From NCBI GenBank assembly GCA_900660155.1, contig CABFPE010000745.1, positions 142,407 to 206,406 on the forward strand: 64,000 nt of DNA. Reading direction: 5' to 3'. Source of the DNA: Hofstenia miamia (taxonomy: Eukaryota; Xenacoelomorpha; Acoela; Hofsteniidae). The position numbers and the translations under genes were made by a program. Position 1 is the stretch's first letter, and each line of letters begins with the position of its first letter. Shown here piece after piece: positions 1 to 13,362 of the stretch. The notes below the pieces were generated by a model that saw nothing but the letters and a program-made list of their open reading frames with translations, made no database searches and was not told the DNA's origin.

Positions 1-810
1 GGAACACAGAAAAGTGTGACAGAGAAGAGAGCAACAAGTGGTTAAGGAAAGCAGGACTTAAAAGAAAAACAGAAGCATTGATAATGGCAGCACTGGAACA
101 AGCAATAAGAACAAACTGGGTGAAGAATCATATAGACAGAATAGTGGAAGTAAGTGATAAGTGTAGGCTATGTAAGAAAGAGTGTGAGACAGTAGATCAT
201 CTGATAGCAGGAAGTGAGAAGTTGGTGCAGAATGAGTATAAGTTCAGGCATGACATCATCTGATAGATGGTACATTGGAGCTTGAGCAGGCAGCATGGGT
301 TAGAAGCAGGAGACAAGCCACAGGGAGTCATAGAGAATGAGAAGGTTAAGATACTGTGGGACTTCAACATACAGACAAGCAAGGTGATAGAAGCACGGAG
401 GCCAGACATAGTAGTGGTAGACAAAGAGCAAAGATTAGGAACAGTGATAGACATAGCTGTACCAAAGGACAAGAATGTAGAAAGCAAGGAGAAAGAGAAA
501 ATAGACAAGTACAGGGAGTTGGCAGAGGAAATAGAAAGGCTGTGGAATTTAAAAAAGGTCGAAGTCGTCCCAGTAGTAGTAGGAGCACTAGGAGCAGTGA
601 GTAAGAAGCACAAGAGATACTTGGAAGAGTTGGAAGTACCAAAGTGGGGAGGAGCAGTAGCACAGAAGGCAGCATTGTTAGGAACAGCTAGAGTCCTGAG
701 GAAAGCTCTCAGACTCCCTGGGAACTGGGGAGTTCCCCGAGCTGAGAGGAATACCAGCATGAAGCTGTGCGAAGTAAGAGATAATAATAATAATAATAAT
801 AATAATAATT
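1..810 (+). mobile_element. R4/Dong-type non-LTR retrotransposon, 3' fragment (inactive)
   Basis: One reading frame is open from the window edge to base 260. It encodes the end of a LINE polyprotein: a KTEALIMAALEQAIRTNWVK segment, then a zinc knuckle CRLC...H whose last Cys is replaced by Ser (HLIAGSEKL). Two adjacent stops (261-266) interrupt it, and the same frame resumes at 267. The rest has the restriction-like endonuclease signature RPDIVVV...VIDIAVP (PD-D type), then a VVPVVVGALGAVSK segment and LLGTARVLRKAL, all typical of R4/Dong/Rex6 elements. These use an RLE rather than an AP endonuclease and often sit in TAA repeats, which fits the TAA run that ends this copy. The 5' part lies outside the window. 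The tandem stops and the missing knuckle Cys say it is dead. The antisense frame over 197-760 is a shadow. Confidence 0.87.
777..810 (+). repeat. (TAA)n microsatellite at the LINE 3' end
   Basis: About ten TAA/ATA units follow the last LINE codons directly. R4-clade elements of the Dong type are known to target or end in TAA repeats, so this is either the element's tail or its target. Confidence 0.9.
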
Positions 811-1663
811 CATTGGCATTATTTCTCCTACTCGTACAAAAGAAATGTTACAGAAAATTAACTACAGACATTCAAGCCTAAAAATAAATTTAACGTAGAG
901 GATATGGAACAAACGTTCTCCGATACTCTTCCGTACGACAATATGGAAGTCTCCTTGTTTTTCATGAGCCAGTAGAGTTCGAAATCACAATGAAGATATG
1001 AACTTTCATCAGTTATTTTACGATAAATGGCTTCTGAATTTCATCTTATATATGATTCGTTAATTCTTCTGATTAAATAGTCTTTGGATATATTAGAAAT
1101 ATTAGGTTAAAATATTTTTGGCCTTCTTAGCATTTCCTTTGCTTCTCTAAAGTTCAGGAATCCACAAAATAGCAAAATAAATATAGTGTGGATGAATATG
1201 GTAGGCCTACTTAACGACTTGTTTCATTAGAGATAACTTTTCCATCTACTGCGATTCGTTCCTCAATTATTACCGCTTTGATAAATGGGTTTGCTTTGTT
1301 TTATCAAATAGATTTAAATACAAATTGAATCATTCTGACAAATAAAAAGTGTTTAGTCCTAAAACAGTAATGATTAATATTAGTGGGTTCAATAAGTAAT
1401 GCATGGGATTTCATATATTTCTATATCTTTATTTAAGGACTCCTTATGATATGAGTATAAGAGTTCCTAAAAATTAATTACGTCAAGTTTCAAATCTGTT
1501 CTTTAGTCATTCGCATACTACATAATCGATTAATACTCTCAATGCTAATGAAAGTTTTTAAATAGAGACACACCAACTGGGCAATAGAAAATAGTAAGAT
1601 TAATAAGAAAAGATTGGATATGTGCAGACGAGAATTTTTATATTTAAACTGAAAATAGTTACT
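811..1663. other. AT-rich non-coding stretch
   Basis: No frame with protein-like composition, no RNA gene and no repeat that I recognise. The short minus-strand frame at 1490-1675 has no family resemblance. Confidence 0.6.
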
Positions 1664-2244
1664 AATATGGCACATCTAATTGAAGGAAAAGGGGAAGCCC
1701 TAACTGCACCAGATGTACACCAGAGTTGGAACCGGCTGGAAATTTTAGAGCCTTGCGGAATGGTTGCGAATTGAAAAGCTGTGGCATGCTAGATCTAAGA
1801 TTTGATTTTCTTGATGTGTAGGAGGTAATGTACAGCTGCAAATCAATGTCATAAGAGTCATTAAGCAGTTTACTGAAAAACAGAAGATCCAGCCTCTGTG
1901 AAGAAGAGAAATTGGGAAAATACCTAAATAGTATAACAGGTCTTGATAATTTTTCTCTTGTGACGTCCATCTAGTGCAACGACTCTGAAATCTCTCTCAA
2001 GGCACTTCAGATCAGAACTAGAGCTGAACCAAGAAACAGAACCGTAAAGTAGGCTGGATAAAATGAAGTATTTATAAAGATAAGCTTTGTTTTTGGAGGT
2101 AACATTGAAAGGGATAGTACGTTTGGGTTTCTTGAATGTGAAGTTACAGGATTTCAATTTGTTATTAATATGTATAGACCAGTTTAGAGTGGAAGATATT
2201 GTAATGTCCAGAGCTTTGACATACGATCTGTAAGGTGGGAACAT
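1664..2244 (-). mobile_element. LINE 3' end (Jockey-superfamily-like RT C-terminus), inactive
   Basis: Read on the minus strand, 2244 to about 1960 encodes the segment after the reverse-transcriptase palm of a Jockey/CR1-group LINE: YVKALDITISSTLNWSIHIN, then KAYLYKYFILSSLLYGSVSWF and DLKCLERDFRVV. A frame change near 1950-1970 leads into a second frame (to 1664) with RLDLLFFSKLLNDSYDIDL and SMPQLFNSQPFRKALKFPAG, the usual C-terminal tail. Endonuclease and catalytic RT motifs are absent, so this is a 5'-truncated copy with at least one frameshift. The style resembles the minus-strand LINE at 37638-40806, but I cannot show they are the same family. Confidence 0.72.
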
Positions 2245-5200
2245 TTCAGGTTGTTTTTTTAGTATATTTCTTTATGATAGTTAAATTACATTAATCTGGG
2301 CGAGTAGCATTATCAATAATTATTTTCATATTGCTGTAGGATTTGACCTTAGTAAGCATTGAATAATTTATAAGTATACACAAATATATATATTTAAAAA
2401 TTTTTTTCGCTAATAAAAACATAATAACTCCCTTAGTAGAATGTGTCAACTGACATTTATGTTTGAACCGAAAATCTTTCAAATATATTTTGAGCTTCCT
2501 CTCCAGCATTTAGAAAAATACAGCCATTCAAGTTTCTAGATTTGTATGAGGCCTCGCATATTTCGATTGCAAATCTTATAGATTACACTTTTATTATCAT
2601 AAACAGCGTCTGTAAAAATAATTACTAAGTTCCATAACAAACTGAAGTCAAATTACCCTTTCAAAAGCAGAACAATTCAATTTATAGTAAATTATTGATA
2701 AGATTCCAGAAAGTAAATTTAAAACAAAACTGTAGATTGCTGAAACTATAAACATTTTTTGAATTTAGATTTTCATAGGAATTCCTCTAAAACTAAGCAA
2801 AATATTCTCTCCTTATGAGATATAACAAGAATTTTTTGATTTTGGCCGGTAAACGGCCGGTAATTTTAACGACCTTTCGTGAATTTTAAAAAGCAGCTGA
2901 ATGCCGGTAAATTTCTGGCACAGGCCCAACCAGCCGATAGCCGGTTCCTTCTCTGATGTACACTCAGAATTTAACATTTAGAATATTACTATGAAGCGAA
3001 TACGTTTCTAAACAATATGTTGACAAAAACAACAAACTTAACAGCAGAAAATGTTTAAATTTAAAGAGGATATGGGAAAGACTAATTGAAGAGAAGTTTT
3101 GCAATATTTTACTAAGATCACTTAGAATTCATATACATGTATATTATGCAAAATATGCAGCTGTTATTGAATTTATTAAACACGTGCTTATACTTGAGGG
3201 TCATTTGTCTGTTGATTTACTAAGCAGATGCAATAAAATAGATACGCAAATTTGTCTACATTCATATACAGCATATATAAACATTCATTAGGTTTGTTTC
3301 ATGTAAGTATTTACATTTCCTTTAGATAAAATAAACTCCTTATACAGCCTTTGAAATGACAAAAACATTCCGATATTTTATAATTATACTAACATCTGAT
3401 TTTGACACAGTTGGTTTTCTTTTATTGAATGGTTGTACAATCATCGATTAAAGGTGTGTTTGTTGAATTATTCATTCACATGTTTCCAAGATACTGAACA
3501 CGTACTGTTAAAAGCTCATCTCAATTAATCGTACTTTTTCACACAATCACTTTAATTAGATCTTGCACGGTCGATGCCTCTGACTGCCTGACGTGCTTGT
3601 GGTTAGTTGTTACTCGCATGGGCTTTAGATTTTCTGATTATCTCACTATTACATATGGAAAACGCTTGAAAGTTTTTTTAGAAAATACGAACTTTCATTG
3701 AAAAATATTTAATACTTTAAAATACTTCCTGACCGCCCAGTAATTTTTAGTACAAGCTACGCTTTTTACATGTGAGTTTATTCACAAATAAAGACATCAA
3801 TTCACAAGATTGCCAACTTTCTAGATAGGATTAGAGGTAATTGTTCGAAAATTTGGACAAATGGTTTGTAAGGTAAGGCTTAACCGTTTCCAAAAAATGA
3901 GTTCGGTTTCCGTTTTAGTTTAACTAACTGGTTTTGGTATTAGTAAAAGGTTATTTAAGTTTAAAATACCCTTTAAAGCATATTTGCAAGAGAATAATTT
4001 AAGTTGTAGTCTAGTAAAACAACATTACGCTTCAACTGGACAAGCTTTTGGTGTTTGTTCCAAGAAAACTGCATCGTTTCTTAGAAATAGCAGTATAGGC
4101 GAATGCCTCTGCTGAAAACAGAAGTACTCGGTTTTCATTTTTTCTCGGTTCGGCTTCGGTTTTGTTCGGGTTAAGTGTTAAGAAATATGCCCCATCAACT
4201 AAGCGATTCGATTAATTCATTATTCTGAGCAGTATCTAACATAAGTCGTCTGTTTAAGAACTTAGATGCTTTGTTTTGTAAAAAAACGTCTTGGTGTCAA
4301 TGGTAAGGACATCGTACTGATATTTGCGCGTATCTGTATCATTTAGAAATTTTATTTTAATGACATATAATATGTACACGACACAACCATATTTTTCAAT
4401 ATATAGGAATGTCTAAACAGTAGAACTTTAGATAGAATTGTATTAATTAGCTATAAAAAATGACAACTTTTTCTTGAATTTCTTTTGAGCTTACTTAGTC
4501 AGGCGTAAAGGGTTGGTTAACCAGTTACCAAAATCTTTGACCACTTCCGCCTTTATCCGTGAGTATATAAGCATTTAAAATCTTCACAGAACACTATGTG
4601 TACCAATACGCCGACTACACTCCTATTTTATTTAATTCCTGGAAAATTGAATTCACTTATTTATTAAGGATTGTAAGAAATATCTAGGTTAATTTTGCTA
4701 AGCAGAGAATTTTTAGTATTAAGCCAGAATTTTATTAAAAATATTTTAAGCTAAATTCAAAAAACCATATCTGAAGAATAAGAAACGAATGGATTACATT
4801 TTTCGTACTGGAAAGTTTTTCTGTCCAGGTAAAATTCAATAAATTTGATTCTTACGTCGGCAATTCTCTAAATATAAACACTAGATTTAAATTACATTTT
4901 ATACATTTATCAACGCGTCAAAATTAAAAGCTTTTAATACCCTTTAATATAAAAGCCTCCGCTAAAATAGTTTACGTCATAATGAGGGATTGCGACTTTT
5001 TGACGAACAAACTTAATTACTTTACTGAAGTTTTTAATAGGATTCTTACAAAGCAAATAGTTTAATCGAAATTTAAAAGCTTTTCCTTTGTAAATCACAA
5101 GATTTTGTCACTATACTATGAATGCAAATGTTGAATTTGACCTCATAAGGAAGAATCATACTCTCATTTGGTTTGTGAATGTTTACACATCATAAGACTT

Positions 5201-7694
5201 ACGTTGACTTTCAGTGGAGGTGTCCCACGCACATCTAGTACTTTGTGCAACCACATTTTCGTCTTTTTTATGCATTAACTTTTTAATTATTGTACGGACT
5301 GCAATTTAATTGTTTTTGATTGATAGGCTGCAATTTCTTGCTTTAGTCAAGAACTAACAAGACTCAATTGCAAACTCATGACTCTGACATTAGAAATATT
5401 GCAATAATTTTGTATGCCTTTGATGACAACTACATTATGATGTCAAATGATTTTACCAACCCAATGCTTAATCATATTTAAGATAATTGAGAATTACTCT
5501 AGAAAGCCTTTGGTAAACTTAAGTGTTAAGGAATTAAACCGGATCTAGTGATAGGCGTCTGCGACAGGGATCTAAGTAAGTCAAGAGATGTTGACTCAAC
5601 CCAATCAGGCGCAGATCCAAAAAATTTTTGGTTGGAATTAGGGTTTTTTATTACTAAATATGGGTTAGGATTAAAATGTTGCAGTGACTAATAAGTGCAG
5701 TTTAATGACTGCGTTTTCACATGTAAGCTACTTTTAAGAGTACACACACAAATATTCACATGATAAAAATAGTCCCAAAATATAAATATTGCGACACTTT
5801 GCTTAGCTTGACTCATAAATGATCCTGGAAACAAAATTGGATTTATGGCTAATAATTTTATATTTGCAACTACTTTCTCAAATAATAATAACATAACACA
5901 TTTGAAAGAACGATACAACATATTTCTTAGTATTTATTAGCGGTTAAAAACTTTTTGTCTATCTCAACAGTGTTTATGTGCGTATTTAACCTGAGAATAT
6001 GCAAACATCATTAGGGATTGCTAAAAAAACTCATGTTTGAAAATTCGTTTTAAACAGAAACTCTATTTTATACTTGTGGTTAGTGAATTTTTGAAATGTA
6101 TTCCCATTGTAAGAATGCAAATGAAATGATCAGATCAAAGCATAGAGAGTCTAAAGCTAAAAGCTATTACCATATGAGGATTTACTGTTATAAATAATAC
6201 ATTTGACATAACACAACCCATGTTCTATTGAGTTTTTAATATACTTTACCCTTCTCAAGGTTGTGCTAATATTTGGCCTAACTACAGCTCACTAATTCCG
6301 CAGGGTTTTGCTTCATGAACATTACATATAAATAAGTTTGAAAAGCAAACATATATAAATGCATTGAAAAGTTGAAATATATATGGACAGTACTAAAAAG
6401 CAGGTGCGTACGCAGGATTTTCTGACGGGGAGATATTCTAGTCATGACCAAAACCGTGCGAGGCCCTACGAACAGTTTTGAAAATATATAGAAAATAGAC
6501 TTTAAAAATGCATTTCGCGATCTTAGATTTGAAATTTTTCAAAATTTTTATCGAAAATTGTTGAATTGACCCCTCAAAATCAAATTTCAAAACCTGATAG
6601 GAGAGGATATTTCACCATGTCTCTCCCTTGCGTATGCATTCATAATATATGACTTTCGATAATCACATAATTGAATTTTACATGTTTGTTTGAAACAGTG
6701 ACCCAACCTATTGATATGTTTTTATTTTCTGACCTAGCCCACACTAACCGAAAAATATAGCAAAAAATATGACCCCTCCCATTTACAGCCCTAATCTGGA
6801 GGCACTTCGAAACTATACATGTACTAAAATCTTATGTAAGGAACGCAATAATTCTTAGGAAATGGTAATTTACGATTCATTATAATATTTGCAATTTCGG
6901 AAATTAGCCACAATTAGCCTCTGTGAGATATAAGGTGATAAAATGGCACTAAATGATTTTTAGTTGAATATACCTGGATGCAAAGAAAACAACGGCTGTC
7001 TGTAAAATAAAATACAGGGTGATTAATATGATGAGCACAGATGGGGAAATAATTATTTCAATCTTTTGCAAAACTTTCTCTTTAAATGGGTAGCGTTGCC
7101 GATCAATTGATTTTTAAAAAAACATGCAATAACTGATTTGGAGTTCTAAATTTAAAAAAAAATTGTTAAACGTTTATCAGGTATTACTCAAATCCCTTAT
7201 CACAAAACATTATCAAATTGTCGTGCATAATATTATCCCAATTAACCACTAACCAAATCCCAATGCGAATATTGTGAAAGTTAGGGCCTTTTTAAGGTTA
7301 CCGTTACTGAAAATAATGTTCTTGCTCTTTTACCAAATTAAGTAAAACATTTATAGCTGGATCTACCACTTGAAAAATTTTGGCATGCAGGCAGCCATTT
7401 ACTCACTAACAATCAATCACAAGTTGCAAACAGAAAATTCAACTAGATTTTGGAATCGGTTCAATGAGATTGAATTGATTTGATAATGTAATTACAGAAT
7501 AGGCAATTCCTGTAAATTTGAGTCACAAAGTGATTTCAGTGTCCCATTATGTCAACTATCGGTTGCTTGGCTTAAACACTGTGAGTCATAGAGTAAATAA
7601 GCCAAGCGTTGATATCATTTGAATTTTACACGTTTATTTGAAGCAGAGAGGAATTCCTAAATATTTGCATTTTGTATACTTTATATTGATAGCT
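2245..7694. other. Long AT-rich non-coding region
   Basis: No gene seen. A GC-richer patch at about 2845-2945 has repeated GCCGGTAA-type words (several within 100 bases) and resembles the end of a non-autonomous DNA transposon. A second patch near 4130-4175 is rich in TCGGTTCGG-like words. Short open frames in this interval (for example 5688-5921 minus) have ordinary AT-driven composition and no recognisable domain. Confidence 0.6.
6403..6650. mobile_element. Possible small MITE
   Basis: The left side reads GGTGCGTACGCAGGATTTTC. The right side, reverse-complemented, begins GAATGCATACGCAAGGGAGA. The two share an inverted GYRYGYAYACGCARG-like end about 245 bp apart, around an AT-rich filler with CCCCTC words. 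The GTGCGTACGCAGG type of end is common in small non-autonomous elements. No coding capacity and no clear target duplication, so the call is tentative. Confidence 0.35.
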
Positions 7695-7720
7695 TATATA
7701 TATATATATATATATATATN
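7695..7720. repeat. (TA)n run ending in a single N
   Basis: About twelve TA units run directly into an N at 7720, an unresolved microsatellite length or contig join. Confidence 0.9.
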
Positions 7721-10237
7721 GCACTAGTAAACAATGCACATTTGCCATTTTTGTTGTTTTCGAAAAAGCTAACTTTTATGGTATGTGTTCTGAGCCAATA
7801 TCCATATTTTTTGAACTTCAAAATATGAATTTTAACACATTTTGAACTTAAAAGTACCATTCCGCACGTCAGTCATATTTTAAATATGATATTTAACTTG
7901 AGATTATATGACGTCGCTGGGCGAGATCAATTTTAAAATTAAGACACCTCCTTCCACAGTATGGCTCCTTAACATGACGTAAGCAGATAACATACGCAAG
8001 GATGAGCACTTTCCTGACCGTTGAGAATATATAGCACTATAAAAAAATGACAAAAAATATTATTAAATATAGTTTCCCAAAGTATAAGCAAATGTATAAA
8101 ATTCTTGTTGGGCATACAATTAGATTAGATTGCTATGCCTTTAGTTTTTTGCCATGTAGCTAATATATCCTATACAATTTAGAAGTATTATATTACGTCT
8201 TAAGCCAGATAATGATTTGCTAAGTTACCTTCATAGTGGAAACCCGTCCAAATTCCGCCGGAGCTATACGACTTAACTATCGTTCTCACAGGCCGATATT
8301 GGACTTTGAGATTTGGCGCCGTAGATTACAGTAAATATTATTAAATATGTTTAAAAATCTAATAAATCGGCTTTGTCTCCCCTATCATACGGGCCCTATG
8401 TATTTCAAGCTTTTACAAAAAGAGACTGTAATGCAAACCTTTGTCATTTCATTGATCCCACTCTTAAAAACTCTTATAATCAAAACTAAAAAAATAAATC
8501 TGAGTGTAGTTTGTATGATGCAACGAGTAAAAACGGACTTTATAGCATCAATTACTAATAAAATAGTCTACTCTTTCCAGTTTCGTCCGAATTTGAAATT
8601 TTTCAGCCATCATCTTTACTACTAGATATTACACTTTGACGTAGCATTCAGAAAAAGACAAATTGTAATCTTTTGGAAAACATTGAAGACGTTCCTAGAA
8701 TCCTCTATGAGAGATTTTTATTCCGGTTACTTTATGAACAAATTCATATAGTTAAGTTTAGTCTTTCAAACACATGTTATCAATGTGTTTAATGCCCTGA
8801 CACTAAATAGAATGCGTCGGTGTTTGGTTAACAACTCTCTGGTACATTTCCATTTCCTTCTGAGTCAAGCGAACAAAATAATTCATTGGTTGAATATTTA
8901 ATGACATCCTACGATAATAAAAGCATCAGTGGCTTATCCAGTGGGAGATGGTGAATGCCCTCCCTCTTTCAAGTTTCCAACATTTATTTTTTCGGTTAAA
9001 TCATATAATATTCAACAAAAATATCAAAAAAAATGGAAAACTAAGATGATAAAATGTATTTTTGCAATATTTTAATAAGGTCTAGAAGATTTAGCCTCGT
9101 TGTTTATCACTAAACGTTATCCAAGCCTGTTGAAAAATTTCTAAGTCATGAAATATTGAATCTGCGAATGAATTTCCATATACAAGCTGAATATTTGTGA
9201 CAGTATTGGATTGCCTGAAGATATGAAAAAATTAACTATTTTTCGATGGGATTGATTTCGATGTTTCAAATTCTCTCCATACAAAGTCTCAAATAATCAG
9301 GTCAGGGTGGAACGAAAACTAACAATAAGTAATTTTCTGAAGACAAGCACCGAAATTACGTTGGAGGCGTGCTAGTTTCACCCTCAGACGTGGTAGATTT
9401 GGAAGAGACAGTCTGGGTGGATTTTAAAATGTAAATGAAAAAGCTACCACAGACCAACTTAAGATATGAAGCATGAAGCATGATTTATTGAAAATTTTTG
9501 GAATTTGCAATCTTTAACAACACTAATAAAATTGAAGGACCCTGCGGCTTACATTTGCGGTTCAGTGCTGGTGAATTATTTATTGCCTTAGATAAATCTA
9601 AATTTGACTGAATATCCTCTACAACTTCGAAGGACTCCAATGTTCTTTAACATTTGATGTCAATTTTCTAGTCATAGAAACAATGATAAAACTGCAAAAT
9701 TGAAAACACTGATTTGTATCATAACTTTGTAGCTACCAATTAAATACGAGCACAAAAATATACTTTCTCAAAATATAATAACTATTTTCAATAAACCAGT
9801 TGGTATACAAAATAAATAAATGCAGATACCTTGGTTGACAAAATTGATTGAAGCTATATTATCAGATCTCAATATATCTTACAGACTACAGCAGATGTGG
9901 ATTTATGAAATCTCTTCTGACACAGATTTCAATTAGTATTATAGAGGTCTGTCTGTTATCAAAAATATACATTAACCAATTCATTAAAATTCTGAATTAA
10001 ACGAACTTTTGAGAAATTGGTTACAGAGTTACTTCCTTAATTTATGTTGTTAGAAGCACAAACCAGAGTTTCGTTAAAATAATTTCATTGTCTAAGCCTT
10101 TGGATACTTATGGATATGAATTTTGATGCAAGCTAATTAAGTTTAACAGCTATTGCTAATTAATCTTTATTTAATATTCCGTTCTCATGCAAATAATTTT
10201 ATCTATTTTATATATTGAAAATTGAACTACTAAATGT
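7721..10237. other. AT-rich non-coding stretch
   Basis: The longest open frame (8347-8625, plus) has no recognisable domain and no coding-like composition. A GTGGCTTATCCAGTGGGAGA word near 8930 resembles small-transposon ends. Otherwise I see nothing definable. Confidence 0.55.
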
Positions 10238-10238
10238 N

Positions 10239-10367
10239 AATAGCAACTGCTAGTTCAAGGAAGATGTTGCAGAAGCAAGTGGAGACATTGAAGAAGGCAA
10301 GCAGAGATTTGGAGTTGGAATTTGGATTAGGAAAGTGTGCGACAGTGACAATGACCAGAGGCAAGTG
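10239..10367 (+). mobile_element. R4/Dong-type LINE RT fragment between single Ns
   Basis: This 129-base island, with an N at 10238 and another at 10368, is visibly richer in G than its surroundings. It translates in one frame to a segment with LKKASRDLELEFGLGKCATV and TMTRGK. That pattern (EFGLxKCAxxxxxRGK) is the part of R4-clade reverse transcriptases just after the catalytic YADD region, the same broad family as the element at the start of the window. It is too short to judge activity. The single Ns on both sides suggest a short contig dropped into the scaffold, so its presence at this locus is uncertain. Confidence 0.65.
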
Positions 10368-10368
10368 N

Positions 10369-12287
10369 GAATTTAGTGTAGATAATAACAATGTTCTTTG
10401 TGATAACTTTGCATTAGGCACCTTCAAAACTCCTTGAAACGCTAGTAGTCATTAACTTTTAAAACCGGTAGATGTTTAAATCTAGTAATAGTAAATATTC
10501 TCTGACATCTTAATTTTCAGGTTTTATCCCTAAGCCTAAGTCGACCGGTGGGCTGGGTCAATCCCGTCTATCACCTGATAGGCCTATGTGTGGGTCGATT
10601 TGTATTAATTGTGTGTAATGTGAGTGGTTAAAATGTTAATATATCCAAATTGATACTTTGCATTAAATTTCAAGTTAAAAATGTGAATAAATCCAAACTC
10701 ATGTCGCAAAAAATGTTTTATCATTATTGAGAATTTATAACAATAAATCAGCCTTCCGTAGATAACATGCAACCTGGATAAATATAAATAAATAAATTGT
10801 GTAATGACCTTTAACCTGGTTAACTACATAACTCAATGAATATAAATGTTTGCAATTTAAGATTACACGTATAAGTGACAAAATATTTATCCTGTACTTT
10901 TGTTAGAAAAGTTGAAACAGAAGTGTTGGCGAATCTTTGACGTTTAATAGTTTATAATGTTTAAGTTAAGCGTGTGTACAGTTAGATAGTGAATCTGTGG
11001 TTTCTATTTTGGATCGATTACAGAACGCTATATTTATCTTAGGTAATTACTATCTCGGAAATTTCTATTAAGATATAGGTTGCCTTAAGCAATAAATATT
11101 GAATGTCTCATTATGTAGTAATTCCTTGAATCATTGGAAATTAATATACATTATTCTAAATCTCTTTATGATTTCCATCAAATTTCAGTGCAATTAAAAA
11201 ATTTTTCAAGTGATACTTTTCAAACGATCATTTTGAACCAGAATTTTCCAACTTAGTGTTAATCAAGGATAGAAATGGATCAATTTCGGGCAATCCAAAA
11301 CAAATTTGCAGAATTTGGATATCCGTATCCAGGTCGAATCTACTGCTGTAAATTCGCATTAACTATGTAACAGAATTAATTAATCGACAGCTAATGGGTG
11401 TAGATAGCAGGGATTCATACCTTTTGTTTGCGTTAAATCATTGCTATTTTAAGTATTTCATAAAATGAGAATTTAGCAATAGAAATTTAAGAGTTATTCT
11501 CCTTTATTGTATATCCAAATCAAATATGCTTTAAAACGGAGTTCCACTCTTGAACATGTCTCCGAAGGATCCAGCAGAATGTAGTTCCTCCGCAGGTGGT
11601 TGTGAGCGTTCATTATTCCATTCGACGAGATGACATGTAGTTGGAATTCAGTTTTCATAAACTTCCGATTACTGCTAGCAATGATTATATGTATTATCCA
11701 AATAATATTGTTCAATCCATAGTATAGGCACAGTTAAAATTTCAAAGACAGTTAGTGAAATGAGGACATCTACGATAAATCAAGAAACATTCACAAAATA
11801 GAGTAATGCAAATCTTTAGATTGAATCTCCACAAATCAAGGCCTTGATCTTAAGTAATTGAATAAATAGTGCCCTAAATCGAACCTTGAAAATAAATTAA
11901 AATGAAGTTTTTCGGTTTTTAGCAGACATTTCTTGCTATATGATAATAATTATTTATTAATCAGAAGCCGAACGCCAAAATGTACATCAAGTTGAAGCGT
12001 AGTATTTTTTACCGAGTTAACAGCTTAATATAGTGGTAAGAAAATATACTTTGAAAATGGATTTTCTCTTGAAAAAGGTTCTACTGATTACGGCATGTTT
12101 TTTGCATAAAATATGCAGTAACCGAAACCGTGGTTTGGCGGTGCAAAAAACCGAAATGGAACTAATTTTTTTCGAAACTACCCAGCATTATAATAAAAAA
12201 TTGAACGTATTTTCATAATTTTCATCAACAAATCAAAATTTTTTTTTTTGCAAAGTCAATCAAATTATTGGTTACAGAAAATTTTTT
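10369..12287. other. AT-rich non-coding stretch
   Basis: No gene or RNA recognised. The frame at 11494-11715 (minus) has no domain that I can name. Confidence 0.55.
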
Positions 12288-12378
12288 CAGCATTGCTAGA
12301 ACCTACCAAATAGCATTCATTCTTAAGCATAAGCATCACCTAAGAATGAATGATATTTGGTAGGTTCTAGCAAAGCTG
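12288..12378. repeat. 38-bp hairpin (inverted repeat)
   Basis: Arms 12288-12325 and 12341-12378 are reverse complements at 36 of 38 positions, around a 15-base loop. The stem includes GCTAGAACCTACCAAATA on the left arm. Nothing coding overlaps it convincingly. It could be a short fold-back transposon relic or a transcribed hairpin of microRNA-precursor size; the sequence alone does not decide. Confidence 0.85.
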
Positions 12379-13316
12379 TAAAATTCATTGTACATCCCTT
12401 TATCGTGAAACAAGACCTTCGATTTTTTAAATAAAAAGTCAGCTATCAGTTATTTACAATTTTGTTAAAACAATTTCTATTTCTTTCTAGATAATATCAA
12501 ATGGGTTGCTATTCAACGGCTTTCCGACAATAGGGCTAAATCTAGTTATCGAACAGTACAAGCACAGTTCATAATCCAGGTTCAAATGCGCACAATGTGT
12601 TTGGGGTTTGGGCATCGAATGGCGCGACGTTGAGGATTTTAACTTTCATCGCTAAACGATTTTCTGAAAACTAGTCATTTTTAGATACAAACAAATTTGC
12701 CACCTAATAGAAATAATTACTCAATTTCAATGTCTCCATTGAATTTTTAGTCTTGTGATTGCGTGAAAATAATGTTTGAATTTTTGGTAAACAATTATTT
12801 TAAGTGTTTGAGAAAAATATGCTCAATTGTCTATGTAAACTTTAAACAAGAATTTTGCAGCTGTGCCTCAAAAGAAAATTGATTTTCCAATATCCTTAGA
12901 ATTAGAAGCCTTAAAAGTTTTAAGACAGCACTGATGCTGTGACATTGCGCTGTAAGGGGTTTGGAATTGCAATCTTGTAAAAAATTTGCCGAATTTTTTA
13001 ATGATTTTTTTACTTGTGCAGGTAAATTACTCACAAATTGTTAATATAACATTCATAACTGTTTAAAAAATTAAATTACTGTTGTGGAAATTTAGCATTA
13101 AAAATTTATTAAGGCGGTTAAGTGTAAATGCAGTGGGCCATGATGTTTTTGATGCACAACGTATCCGCATAGATGTATACGATTATGGAAATAAACCATG
13201 ATTTTTTCGTAAAAGTACAAGCAACATGTGTGTCAATTGACCACAAATAGCTCTGGACTGTCGCTATCATTGGACTTTCCAAATTTTCACATACTTTTTT
13301 GTTAGCAATTTTTTTT

Positions 13317-13362
13317 CAATAAAATTGCCTTTTACAAAATTATTCAGATGGTCTTTAATGGG
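13317..13362 (+). repeat. Dispersed repeat, copy 1
   Basis: A roughly 45-base block containing AAATTGCCTTTTACA and GGTCTTTAATGGG recurs at 15029-15075 in the same orientation with a few changes. Probably two remnants of one small mobile element; the rest of that element is not recognisable. Confidence 0.65.

Noticed and set aside
197-760. 187-codon minus-strand open frame
   Set aside because: It is antisense to the R4 LINE coding frame, and its Leu/Ser/Thr-rich text reflects the A/G-rich sense strand.
7017-7050. ACAGGGTGATTAATATGATG as a mariner end
   Set aside because: It resembles mariner tips, but I found no partner end or transposase nearby.
8347-8625. 92-codon plus-strand open frame
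   Set aside because: No family signature, no splice partners, and AT-driven composition.
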